From an uncultured Bacilli bacterium (GTDB lineage: Bacteria > Bacillota_I > Bacilli_A > RFN20 > CAG-826): 7,234 bases of DNA. The stretch covers positions 1 to 7,234 of the forward strand of contig CAJOOD010000099.1 of assembly GCA_905236085.1 (NCBI GenBank), read 5' to 3'. Positions 1 through 6,738 of the stretch are shown piece after piece; the stretch's first letter is position 1, and the number at the start of each line of letters is the position of its first letter. Below the pieces are notes generated by a model, which saw nothing but the letters and a program-made list of their open reading frames with translations, did not search any database and was not told the DNA's origin. Made by a program: the position numbers and the translations under genes.

Positions 1-392
1 AATGTACCACCTAACCATCTGTTGGTGATATAGAAGGAACCAGAACGTAATGCTTCAGCTTCAACGGCTTCTTTGCATTGTTTTTTGGTACCGACAAATA
101 ATACTTTACCACCATTATCAACGATTTCTTTTAAAGCGAGATAAGCTGTAGAAATGCATTCAACAGTTTTGCTTAAATCGATGATGTAGACACCATTACG
201 AGCACCATAGATGTATTTTTTCATCTTTGGGTTCCATCTCTTAGTTGGATGTCCGAAGTGAGCACCAGCTTCTAATAATTTCTTCATGGTAATGATTGGT
301 GCATCTGGATCATGTAATAACGCTGCCATGGATTCAGCTTCTGGAGCGGCTGGAGCTTCTTCTTCAACCACTACTTTTTCTTCGTCACTCAT
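1..392 (-). CDS. rpsB: 30S ribosomal protein S2 (3'-truncated by window edge)
   Basis: Ribosomal protein S2 binds late in 30S assembly near the head-body junction and is needed for S1 docking. The first 130 codons are visible and the rest runs off the left edge; the family is usually about 230-270 residues. Recognition rests on the S2 core: MKKLLEAGAHFGHPTKRW (residues 36-53), then NPKM, YIYGARNGVYIIDL, VLFVGTKKQ and NRWLGGT. The start at 392 is set by a near-perfect Shine-Dalgarno, AAAGGAGGT, seven bases upstream (400-408). This start gives about 30 residues before the point where most bacterial S2 proteins begin. That extension is acidic and Ala/Pro-rich (MSDEEKVVVEEEAPAAPEAE). No comparable ribosome binding site precedes internal Met22 or Met36. 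tsf would be expected downstream, outside the window. Identity is certain; the extension is read directly from sequence, its function is unknown. Confidence 0.97.
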   Translation of the reverse strand, partial: MSDEEKVVVEEEAPAAPEAESMAALLHDPDAPIITMKKLLEAGAHFGHPTKRWNPKMKKYIYGARNGVYIIDLSKTVECISTAYLALKEIVDNGGKVLFVGTKKQCKEAVEAEALRSGSFYITNRWLGGT

Positions 393-517
393 TCTTGTGA
401 CCTCCTTTATTTGTTTAGCCTCCACTACTTCCAACATCATCCCCCATTATCATAGCCCGTGCTAAATGGGACAGCGGACGATGAATCCATAGTGTGTGAA
501 TTTGCTCTTTATAGAGC
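393..517 (-). promoter_or_regulatory. structured 5' leader of rpsB mRNA, candidate autoregulatory element
   Basis: This is the predicted untranslated leader between the rpsB promoter and start codon. Read on the minus strand, it begins with a 5-bp hairpin, GCTCT-ATAA-AGAGC (517-504). A compound stem-loop follows: TCATC (484-480) pairs with GATGA (441-437), CCCATT (470-465) with AATGGG (448-443), and TAGC (464-461) with GCTA (456-453) around an ACGG tetraloop. The strand TTTAGC (466-461) is also complementary to GCTAAA (419-414), which lies just upstream of the Shine-Dalgarno, so an alternative fold or pseudoknot is possible. rpsB leaders bound by S2 are known in Proteobacteria; I cannot match this one to them. 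The pairings are seen; regulation is inferred. Confidence 0.5.
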
Positions 518-523
518 CGATTT

Positions 524-573
524 AGTTTATCACGTATACACGTAAAAGCAAAATAAAAATTTTTATTTTTTCT
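524..573 (-). promoter_or_regulatory. rpsB promoter with A/T-tract UP-like element
   Basis: The best candidate on the minus strand is -35 TTGCTT (551-546), a 16-base spacer, and -10 TAAACT (529-524) preceded by an extended -10 TG. Directly upstream of the -35 lies an uninterrupted A/T stretch (552-568) of A-tracts and T-tracts, the expected place and composition for an UP element bound by the RNA polymerase alpha subunit, common at ribosomal protein promoters. The predicted start is near 517, giving a leader of about 125 bases. The hexamers are imperfect, so the exact start is uncertain. Confidence 0.5.
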
Positions 574-1465
574 TCGCTCTAGGATGAGCGTTGAAATATG
601 TTTTAGTCAAAGTCTCTTGCGAAACATGAGTATAAATTTGTGTCGAATCAATAGAAGAATGACCCAATAATTCTTGAATTACCCTGAGATTTGCACCGTT
701 TTCGAGCAAATGAGTGGCAAAAGAGTGTCTCAACATGTGTGGATGAATTTCCATAAATTCACCGGTTTTAATTTCAATTTGATCGAGAATATATTCTATT
801 CCTCTTGTGGTAATTTGATGACCATTGTCATTCAAAATGAAGGCATTGGTTTTCTCCTTAGAAGTCTTTAATAATTTCAATCTCGTAGTGCTTAGATATT
901 CTTTAATGGTCTTTTGACATTGGAGTGAAAAAGGTACAATTCTCTCCTTAGCCCCCTTACCAAAGACTCTTATCGTTCTTTGATTTATATTGATATCTTG
1001 TGTCTTTAATCCCGCTAATTCGAAAACACGAATACCAGTAAAATATAAGATCTCTAAAATAACTTGGTCCCTTAACATTAAATGGTCATTTCTCTTCCTA
1101 TTCTCGGTTAATAATTCCTTAACCTGGTCTTTGTATAAGACCTGAGGATAAGTTTTCTCTAATTTCATGGAATCGATTAAAGTAAAAGGATTCCGAGATA
1201 TATAATCATGCTCAACGAGATATGAATAATATTTTCTTAAGGCTGATATTCTTCTTTTGCAACTTCTTTTACTCACTCCACTTTCTAGTTCCTTGCTAAG
1301 AAAATTCCTTATTATCTGCGGGTCTACATCATCAAATTTGATATCTTCATTGGCTAAGAATATATGAAATTTTTCAATATCACGACAATAAGAATCAATG
1401 GTTCTTTGCGAATAATTCCCATTAAATTTTAAATTATCAAGAAAATCAGAAAGTATCTTGTTCAT
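563..1465 (-). CDS. xerC: tyrosine recombinase XerC
   Basis: Site-specific tyrosine recombinase, 300 residues, the usual Xer length. With a partner it resolves chromosome dimers at dif near the terminus. The N-terminal SAM-like DNA-binding domain spans about residues 1-90. The catalytic domain (about 105-292) keeps every active-site residue: Arg146 in YFTGIRVFEL, Lys170 in VFGKGAKER, His243 and Arg246 in HPHMLRHSFATHLL, His269 in LLGHS, and Tyr278 in TQIYTHV. The C-terminus, AHPRAKKK, is XerC-like. XerC is preferred over XerD because of that tail and because it occupies the codV/xerC slot between topA and rpsB seen in Bacillota. The ATG follows topA by 44 bases. Its only Shine-Dalgarno-like stretch (AAAGGAAG) sits two bases from the start, and a TATAAT lies just upstream of that. 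No sign of mobile-element association: no attachment site or cargo is nearby. Confidence 0.93.
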   Translation of the reverse strand: MNKILSDFLDNLKFNGNYSQRTIDSYCRDIEKFHIFLANEDIKFDDVDPQIIRNFLSKELESGVSKRSCKRRISALRKYYSYLVEHDYISRNPFTLIDSMKLEKTYPQVLYKDQVKELLTENRKRNDHLMLRDQVILEILYFTGIRVFELAGLKTQDININQRTIRVFGKGAKERIVPFSLQCQKTIKEYLSTTRLKLLKTSKEKTNAFILNDNGHQITTRGIEYILDQIEIKTGEFMEIHPHMLRHSFATHLLENGANLRVIQELLGHSSIDSTQIYTHVSQETLTKTYFNAHPRAKKK

Positions 1466-1509
1466 AACTTCCTTTATTATATACGTTATAAAAATTCATT
1501 TTTAAACTT

Positions 1510-3612
1510 TTATTTTTTGATTTTTTCCATGTGGCGGCACTTAGGGAAATTAGAACATCCTAAGAAATAACCGTATTTGCCTTTTTTCTTGATGATATTA
1601 CCACCACATTCAGGACAAATCTTAACCACATCGGCCTCATTAACTGCTTTAGGAGCTTTCTTTTTTATCTCTTCAACATCAGGCTTGATATATTTACATT
1701 TTGGGAAACCAGAACAAGCTACAAAAATACGACCTTTTTTATCTTTTCTTTCCACTAGCGGTCGACCACATTTTGGGCATAATTCACCAGTTTCTTTTGG
1801 AGCCTCTTTAGGTTCTTTTTGAATATATTTACAATTAGGAAAATTAGAGCAGCCAATAAACTCACCATTCTTGCTTTGTCTTCTAACTAATGGAGCGCCA
1901 CATTTTGGACAATAAGCACCTTCAACAATATTAACAACGCTCTCCATTTTTTCCTTAGCAACGGCAACTTCTTGCATAAAAGGCCCGTAAAAGTCCCCTA
2001 AAATCTTCGTAGATGTGTTTTCACCAGACCCAACAGTGTCTAATTTCTTTTCCATCTCCGCAGTATATTCTAGGTTGACAATATCAGAGAAATGCTTCTC
2101 TAATGTATCGGATGTAATCATACCTTGATTGGTGATTTGAAGTACTCCTCCAACATCAGATACATATTTTCTTTTTTGCAAAATAGAGATAGTAGAAGCA
2201 TATGTAGAAGGACGACCTATTCCTTCTTTTTCCATAATATTGACTAATTTAGCTTCGGTATATCTTGCTGGTGGTTGGGTGAATTTTTGTTCAGCCTTTT
2301 TACTTACAACTTCAAAAGATTCACCTATTTCTAGATTTGGTAAATTCTTAGTGTCATCTTCTTCATATTCATATAGAGCGCTATAACCGGGGAATTTAAC
2401 TTTAACACCTTCGATAGTAAATTTAACTCCATTACCTTCTAAGGTTACTGTCGTTAAATCTTCAATGCGTGGTTTCATAAGTGATGCCACAGCACGCTCA
2501 TAGATTAACTTGTATAAGTTAAATTGTTCTTTAGTTAAAACATTTTGTAAAGATTCAGGTGTTCTATGATTACCAGTTGGTCTAATAGCTTCATGAGCAT
2601 CTTGCCCCGCTTTAATCGCCCTAGTGGAAGTAGAAATAAAATCTTTGCCAAAACGTTCTTCGATATAATTCTTAGCTCTATTGATATATGTAGGAGATAA
2701 TCTATTAGAATCGGTACGCATGTAAGTGATTAAACCGACATGTTCTGAACCAATAGACAAACCTTCATATAATGTTTGAGCAATCGAAGCGGTTTTCTTT
2801 GTAGTGTATTTGAATTTGTTATAGGCGGTTTGTTGCAATGTGGAAGTGGTAAATGGATCTTGAGGCTTCTTAACTCTTTCTGAAGTCTTGATATTTACAA
2901 CTTTTAAAGTCGATGGAATATCATCGATAATCTTTTGCGCTTTTTCACCGCTAGAAATAATTTCGTCCTTGCCTAAAGCAAGATTTAAATTATATTTTTT
3001 GCCCTTATAGGAAGCCACTATAGTAAATTTATAATATTCTTCTGGAACAAAGGCATTAATTTCTTTTTCATGGTCAGCGATAATCTTTAATGTCGCTGAT
3101 TGGACACGTCCCGCGGATGTGGAATGTATCTTCTTGGATAATAAGCCAGATAATGTAAAACCAATAATTCTATCTAAAATACGTCTCGTTTCTTGAGAAT
3201 TGACGAGATTCATATCAATTACACGTGGGAATTGAATAGCTTTTGTTATCGATTCACGAGTAATTTCATGGAATTCTAACCTTTTCGTGGTTAAAGGATC
3301 AATATTTAAAACTTGAGTTAAATGCCATGCGATAGCCTCACCTTCGCGGTCAGGGTCGGTAGCTAATATTACTTCATCAGCTTTCCTCGAAGCGGATTGC
3401 AATGACTTAATTGTGCTGATTTTATGCTTGTCTAAAACATATGTCGGCTTAAAATTCTCATTGACATCCACGCCTAAACCGCCCTTGCCGGAAGTAGCCA
3501 AATCTCTGACATGACCTTTAGAAGCCATGACTTGGTATTCTTCGCCAAGATATTTCTTAATGGTGTCACATTTTGCTGGTGATTCTACAATAACTAATTT
3601 CTGCTTGTTCAT
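1510..3612 (-). CDS. topA: DNA topoisomerase I (type IA)
   Basis: Type IA topoisomerase that relaxes negatively supercoiled DNA through a 5'-phosphotyrosine single-strand break; 700 residues from the chosen start. The Toprim domain comes first: Glu10 in LVIVESPAK and Asp86/Asp88/Glu90 in DPDREGEAIAWHL bind Mg2+. The catalytic tyrosine is Tyr297 in GLITYMRTDS, with Arg299 beside it. IEKEGIGRPSTY-like sequence (MEKEGIGRPSTYA, about 460-472) is also typical. The C-terminus has three four-cysteine zinc ribbons: C568/C571/C588/C594, C612/C615/C633/C639 and C666/C669/C686/C692. The open frame extends 16 codons further up to a GTG at 3660, but a near-consensus promoter lies inside that extension, and family members start just before KLVIVESPAK. 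ATG at 3612 is therefore chosen. dprA lies upstream and xerC downstream. Confidence 0.97.
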   Translation of the reverse strand: MNKQKLVIVESPAKCDTIKKYLGEEYQVMASKGHVRDLATSGKGGLGVDVNENFKPTYVLDKHKISTIKSLQSASRKADEVILATDPDREGEAIAWHLTQVLNIDPLTTKRLEFHEITRESITKAIQFPRVIDMNLVNSQETRRILDRIIGFTLSGLLSKKIHSTSAGRVQSATLKIIADHEKEINAFVPEEYYKFTIVASYKGKKYNLNLALGKDEIISSGEKAQKIIDDIPSTLKVVNIKTSERVKKPQDPFTTSTLQQTAYNKFKYTTKKTASIAQTLYEGLSIGSEHVGLITYMRTDSNRLSPTYINRAKNYIEERFGKDFISTSTRAIKAGQDAHEAIRPTGNHRTPESLQNVLTKEQFNLYKLIYERAVASLMKPRIEDLTTVTLEGNGVKFTIEGVKVKFPGYSALYEYEEDDTKNLPNLEIGESFEVVSKKAEQKFTQPPARYTEAKLVNIMEKEGIGRPSTYASTISILQKRKYVSDVGGVLQITNQGMITSDTLEKHFSDIVNLEYTAEMEKKLDTVGSGENTSTKILGDFYGPFMQEVAVAKEKMESVVNIVEGAYCPKCGAPLVRRQSKNGEFIGCSNFPNCKYIQKEPKEAPKETGELCPKCGRPLVERKDKKGRIFVACSGFPKCKYIKPDVEEIKKKAPKAVNEADVVKICPECGGNIIKKKGKYGYFLGCSNFPKCRHMEKIKK

Positions 3613-3622
3613 AGCCTTACCT

Positions 3623-3651
3623 AATATAATGAGGGGAGAAAAAGTTGTCAA
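3623..3651 (-). promoter_or_regulatory. sigma-A promoter of topA
   Basis: On the minus strand there is a perfect -35 hexamer TTGACA (3651-3646), a 17-base spacer, and -10 TATATT (3628-3623), five of six matches to consensus. It lies in the dprA-topA gap and inside the longest topA reading frame. The -10 ends only 10 bases before the ATG at 3612, so transcription should begin around 3615-3617, leaving a leader of about 3-5 bases. This is the strongest promoter match in the window. Confidence 0.85.
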
Positions 3652-3696
3652 GCGAGTCACTTTATATATCTTTATTAATATTAAAAAGATATGTTT

Positions 3697-4470
3697 TTAA
3701 CTTTTTGCTTCGCTCAAAATGTCTTCTGAGGTTTCCACTAAGATGGCTCCTTCTTTTATGAGATGATTATTTATTGTTCCATTACTTGCCTGTTGAGGAA
3801 GTATCATGATATCCTTCCCACTGCTTAAAGAATGACCGATGGTCACCAATGTTCCAGATCTATCTCTAACCTCTGGAACAAACACTCCCCAAGATAAGCC
3901 TGAGATGATTCTATTTCTAAATGGAAATCCATCTTGTTTTGGGGCCTTATTTCCCGGAATTTCAGAAATTAACAGGTGATTTGCTTTGATTTCGTTATAA
4001 ATATCAATATGTTCTTTAGGGTAACAATAATCGATTCCTGAAGCTAAAACACCTATTGTTTTACCACCGGCATCGATACATGCTTTATGGGCAATATAAT
4101 CAATTCCATAAGCCAAACCAGAAACAATTTTCATGCTGTTAGATAGATTAAATATTATCCCATACGCAGCTTGTTTGTTCTCTTCCAAACACTTCCTAGA
4201 ACCCACTACAGCAATTACATCATATAAAGATTTAATAAGTGAGATATCGCCATAATAGAATATAACAAATGGCGGCTTAAATGTGTTCTTTAGATGTTCT
4301 GGATAGTCCTCATCAAATATGGTGGTATATTTGCTCTTGATTGATGCTTTCGCGGTTAGTATGTCTTCGTATTCAAAAGACTCTTTGGAAGTGATGGCTT
4401 TATAGATAGAATTCCAATCTCCTTCATACTTAACCGCTAGATAAATTAAAATGTCACGACGTGAAATCAT
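3697..4470 (-). CDS. dprA: DNA-processing protein DprA/Smf
   Basis: DprA binds incoming single-stranded DNA and loads RecA during natural transformation; it is widely kept in bacteria not known to be competent. The chosen protein is 257 residues. The Rossmann-like core shows VVGSRK (88-93), SGLAYGIDYIAHKA (117-130), GKTIGVLASGIDYCYP (136-151), LLISEIPG (166-173), FPFRNRIISGLS (182-193), SGTLVT (205-210) and NGTINNHLIKEGA (230-242). It is short for the family: the N-terminal region is brief and there is no C-terminal winged-helix domain. An open frame continues to TTG at 4503, but ATG at 4470 has a strong AGGAGG (4483-4478) seven bases upstream, which settles the start. It lies 56 bases after rnhB and 84 bases before topA, the usual dprA-topA pairing. 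No other competence genes are visible. Confidence 0.94.
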   Translation of the reverse strand: MISRRDILIYLAVKYEGDWNSIYKAITSKESFEYEDILTAKASIKSKYTTIFDEDYPEHLKNTFKPPFVIFYYGDISLIKSLYDVIAVVGSRKCLEENKQAAYGIIFNLSNSMKIVSGLAYGIDYIAHKACIDAGGKTIGVLASGIDYCYPKEHIDIYNEIKANHLLISEIPGNKAPKQDGFPFRNRIISGLSWGVFVPEVRDRSGTLVTIGHSLSSGKDIMILPQQASNGTINNHLIKEGAILVETSEDILSEAKS

Positions 4471-4477
4471 AAAAAGT

Positions 4478-4483
4478 CCTCCT
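4478..4483 (-). promoter_or_regulatory. Shine-Dalgarno site deciding the dprA start
   Basis: AGGAGG with a seven-base spacer to the ATG at 4470. The upstream TTG at 4503 has no comparable site, and this sequence would fall inside the longer frame. It supports the 257-residue DprA. Confidence 0.85.
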
Positions 4484-4526
4484 ATTATTTCATAGGCGGG
4501 CAAAATGCAAAATGTACAAAAATTTT

Positions 4527-5150
4527 TTAAAAAAGTTTAATTTTCTCTATGTAGCACTCAGCCACAGGACCATATGTTTTTCGATGAATATGCTCGATTG
4601 GGCCATACTTTTTTAACGCTTCAAGATGCGCTTTTGTTCCATATCCTTTATGTTTAGCAATTTTATATTTCGGAAAGGCCTTATCTAAATCATACATCAT
4701 ATGATCACGACTAACTTTAGCCACAATAGAGGCCGCGGCCACACATAAAGCTTTACTATCACCTTTAATAACCGCTTCATGAGAATATCCACTTCCTGGT
4801 AAAGGCATGGCATCAGTGATAACAAAATCAATTTGATGATTTAAATTTGTTAAAGCTTCTAGCATCGCTCTTCTAGATGCTTCATAGATATTAATCTCAT
4901 CAATCGTATCGGCTTCCACCACCCCAATGGCATAAGCAATCGCAGAATTCTTAATCAGCTCAAAAGCCTCTTCTCTTTTCTTTTCACTTAATTTCTTTGA
5001 ATCATTAATTAAATCGCTAGAAAAATCTTTAGGAAGAATTACCGCTGCGGCAACAACCGGACCTAATAAACAACCTCTACCAGCTTCATCACAGCCAGCG
5101 ATATATTTAATAGATTCATTATAAAATTGTTTTTCGTAATCTAGACTCAT
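4527..5150 (-). CDS. rnhB: ribonuclease HII
   Basis: Cytoplasmic endonuclease that cuts the RNA strand of RNA/DNA hybrids and starts removal of single ribonucleotides misincorporated in DNA. At 207 residues it is a normal length. The metal-binding site is present: Asp21 and Glu22 in GCDEAGRGCLLGPV, Asp113 in VITDAMPLP, and Asp131 in IKGDSKAL. The GRG motif (24-26) and Tyr170 in HKGYGT match the residues used to recognise the RNA-DNA junction, and AAASIVAKVSRD (138-149) is also conserved. The ATG overlaps the rbgA stop by four bases (ATGA). I see no Shine-Dalgarno, so translation is probably coupled to rbgA. rbgA-rnhB adjacency is standard in Bacillota. Confidence 0.97.
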   Translation of the reverse strand: MSLDYEKQFYNESIKYIAGCDEAGRGCLLGPVVAAAVILPKDFSSDLINDSKKLSEKKREEAFELIKNSAIAYAIGVVEADTIDEINIYEASRRAMLEALTNLNHQIDFVITDAMPLPGSGYSHEAVIKGDSKALCVAAASIVAKVSRDHMMYDLDKAFPKYKIAKHKGYGTKAHLEALKKYGPIEHIHRKTYGPVAECYIEKIKLF

Positions 5151-6004
5151 ATTATTCTATCAAGAGACATCTTTCCTAATAATCCATCTTTAAATTCTTT
5201 TAATAATAAAATTCTTGCTTTATCGAGGTCGAAATCGCTTCCCTTTTTCAAGCCCCTTGTTTGGGCAATTTGTAGGGCGATTTCATCGTATTCTATATTT
5301 AGATTTTCAATCTTAAATCTATCTAATAAAGCATCAGGATAATATTCTTTTAAGAAATCTAGTAGATATTCAAATAATACATCATTAGGCAAAATATCTT
5401 CTCTAATGCAGCCCACTAAAGCTAATTTAGTTGCCGAATTCTTATCTTCATAATTCATCGGTAAAATACCTGGAGTATCCAATAAGAAGAATTCATTGCT
5501 GACTTTAATCCATTGTTGAGCTCTCGTAAATCCTGGTCTATTTTCTACTCCTGCGGCGCTTCTATTTGCTAATTTGTTAATTAATGTGGATTTACCAACA
5601 TTAGGTACACCTATAATCATTGTTTTAATCGGTTGAGGCTTCATCCCTTTAGCGATATATTTTTGTTGCTTCTCTTTTCCTAATTCAACGATTAAAGAAG
5701 CAATTCGCTTAGCAAATTTGTTATCTTTAAAAGAACCAATAATAACTTTATAGTTTAAAGAAAGAAAATAATCGTTATAGGAATCAAATATTTTTTCATC
5801 CGCGAGATCAGACTTAGAAAGCACTAATAAGCGCGGTTTATTTTTAATCTTTTCTTCTAATAAAGGATTTAAAGAAGATAAAGGACAGCGTGCATCACAA
5901 AGTTCGACGACCACATCAACATTTTTAATCTTTTCTTCGATTTGATTTATAGCTTTTTTCATGTGGCCTGGGAACCAATGAATATTATTCGTGGAGACAC
6001 TCAT
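5147..6004 (-). CDS. rbgA: ribosome biogenesis GTPase RbgA (YlqF)
   Basis: GTPase that acts late in 50S assembly, promoting maturation of the 45S-like intermediate. The protein is 285 residues with the circularly permuted motif order typical of the family. The N-terminal WFPGHM carries His14, equivalent to the catalytic His9 of the B. subtilis protein. The G4 motif follows at 63-66, then G1 GVPNVGKST (132-140), G2 in RPGFTRAQQW (Thr160) and G3 DTPG (176-179). The C-terminal helical domain (about 195-285) fits the RNA-binding ANTAR-like region. G4 reads SKSD where NKxD is expected; codons read AAG TCT GAT preceded by TCT for Ser63. It is coupled by ATGA overlaps to lepB upstream and rnhB downstream and has no Shine-Dalgarno of its own. 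Nearby rplS fits a ribosome-assembly context. Confidence 0.96.
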   Translation of the reverse strand: MSVSTNNIHWFPGHMKKAINQIEEKIKNVDVVVELCDARCPLSSLNPLLEEKIKNKPRLLVLSKSDLADEKIFDSYNDYFLSLNYKVIIGSFKDNKFAKRIASLIVELGKEKQQKYIAKGMKPQPIKTMIIGVPNVGKSTLINKLANRSAAGVENRPGFTRAQQWIKVSNEFFLLDTPGILPMNYEDKNSATKLALVGCIREDILPNDVLFEYLLDFLKEYYPDALLDRFKIENLNIEYDEIALQIAQTRGLKKGSDFDLDKARILLLKEFKDGLLGKMSLDRII

Positions 6005-6738
6005 AATTTATAATATTTAGGAGTTGTATAACGGAGATTAACTGCTTCGCCATTATTATCGATATCACATTGGCCTTGAATGGCAATCAATATCCCTGTT
6101 AACATACTTCTTTTAACAGGACCCACGCTAGTATTAGTGGAATCGTTGGAGTTACCCCAGTTATCTCCAAGAACAAAATATTGATCTTCTTCTGAGTCAT
6201 TTTCTCCTGCTCTATTTAGATAATAGCTAACTTTTTTTAATGAACTAGTGTTATTAGGTGTATAAGGAAGAGTGGATAAATCGTATTTTTCGCCGTCGAC
6301 ATAATATGATTCAGCTTCATATGCTTCTTCTCCGCTAGGTGTATGACCATCCGTATAAATCGCAAAACCTCTTTCGAAAGTAACAATAGTTTCACCAGGA
6401 AAACCTATCACTCTTTTAATCTTACTTGTAGCGTTATCTTTCAATTTTCCGTTTTCGTTATAATCTTCAGGATAATGTGCAACAACGATATCATATCTAA
6501 CTAGATGGGAAAAGATTGATGGATGAGCATCAATAATGCCAAAATCTTTGTTTAGATTACCCTTTTCGTTGATATTTAAAGTTGGATACATCGATTTACC
6601 ATCGACATAATAAAAAGAATAATAAAGTTTATGAAAATATGTTGTAACACATACGATACTTAAAGCCACGACTAACAAATACATTATGGACCAAATTATC
6701 GCTGATGTTTTTTTACTAATCTTTTTCATATTTACCAT
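6001..6738 (-). CDS. lepB: type I signal peptidase
   Basis: Membrane-anchored peptidase that removes signal peptides from exported proteins. From the first ATG it is 245 residues: a Lys-rich N-terminus, one transmembrane helix (about 12-33), then an extracellular catalytic domain. The Ser/Lys dyad is Ser49 in VDGKSMYPTL and Lys108 in SKIKRVIGFPGE. Box E is GDNWGNSNDS (191-200), with Asp199 kept. The usual Arg after GDN is Trp194, and the usual Arg after NDS is Thr201. The region between box B and IKRVIG is long and divergent. Two starts are possible: ATG 6738 or ATG 6729 (Met4); neither has a Shine-Dalgarno. A TATAAT at 6742-6737 overlaps the first ATG, so a transcript from it would favour Met4. 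The longer frame is listed because nothing decides. The stop overlaps rbgA by four bases. Confidence 0.93.
   Translation of the reverse strand: MVNMKKISKKTSAIIWSIMYLLVVALSIVCVTTYFHKLYYSFYYVDGKSMYPTLNINEKGNLNKDFGIIDAHPSIFSHLVRYDIVVAHYPEDYNENGKLKDNATSKIKRVIGFPGETIVTFERGFAIYTDGHTPSGEEAYEAESYYVDGEKYDLSTLPYTPNNTSSLKKVSYYLNRAGENDSEEDQYFVLGDNWGNSNDSTNTSVGPVKRSMLTGILIAIQGQCDIDNNGEAVNLRYTTPKYYKL

Noticed and set aside
674..871. Plus-strand open frame of 65 codons inside xerC
   Set aside because: It lies fully antisense to a gene with all catalytic motifs, has no recognisable domain and no ribosome binding site.
1577..1822. Plus-strand open frame of 81 codons opposite the topA zinc ribbons
   Set aside because: It is the antisense shadow of the Cys/Lys-rich repeats; its Phe/Pro/Ser-rich composition is what that reverse complement would give.
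3613..3660. Extension of topA to GTG 3660
   Set aside because: The extension contains a near-consensus promoter and does not resemble any topoisomerase I N-terminus.
3666..3692. Inverted repeat ATATCTTT...AAAGATAT after dprA as a terminator
   Set aside because: The 8-bp stem has one G-C pair and no T-run follows it on the minus strand. T-runs occur on the plus-strand side, where there is no gene to terminate.
4471..4526. A separate promoter for dprA in the rnhB-dprA gap
   Set aside because: The best pairs (TTGCAT-17-TAATAG, TTGTAC-19-TATGAA) match consensus poorly, so read-through from rnhB is the simpler view. The tandem CATTTTG there has only two copies.
5147..6003. TGA recoding as tryptophan (mycoplasma code)
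   Set aside because: lepB and rbgA end in TGA at the expected protein ends, within ATGA overlaps, and conserved Trp residues such as in WFPGHM use TGG.
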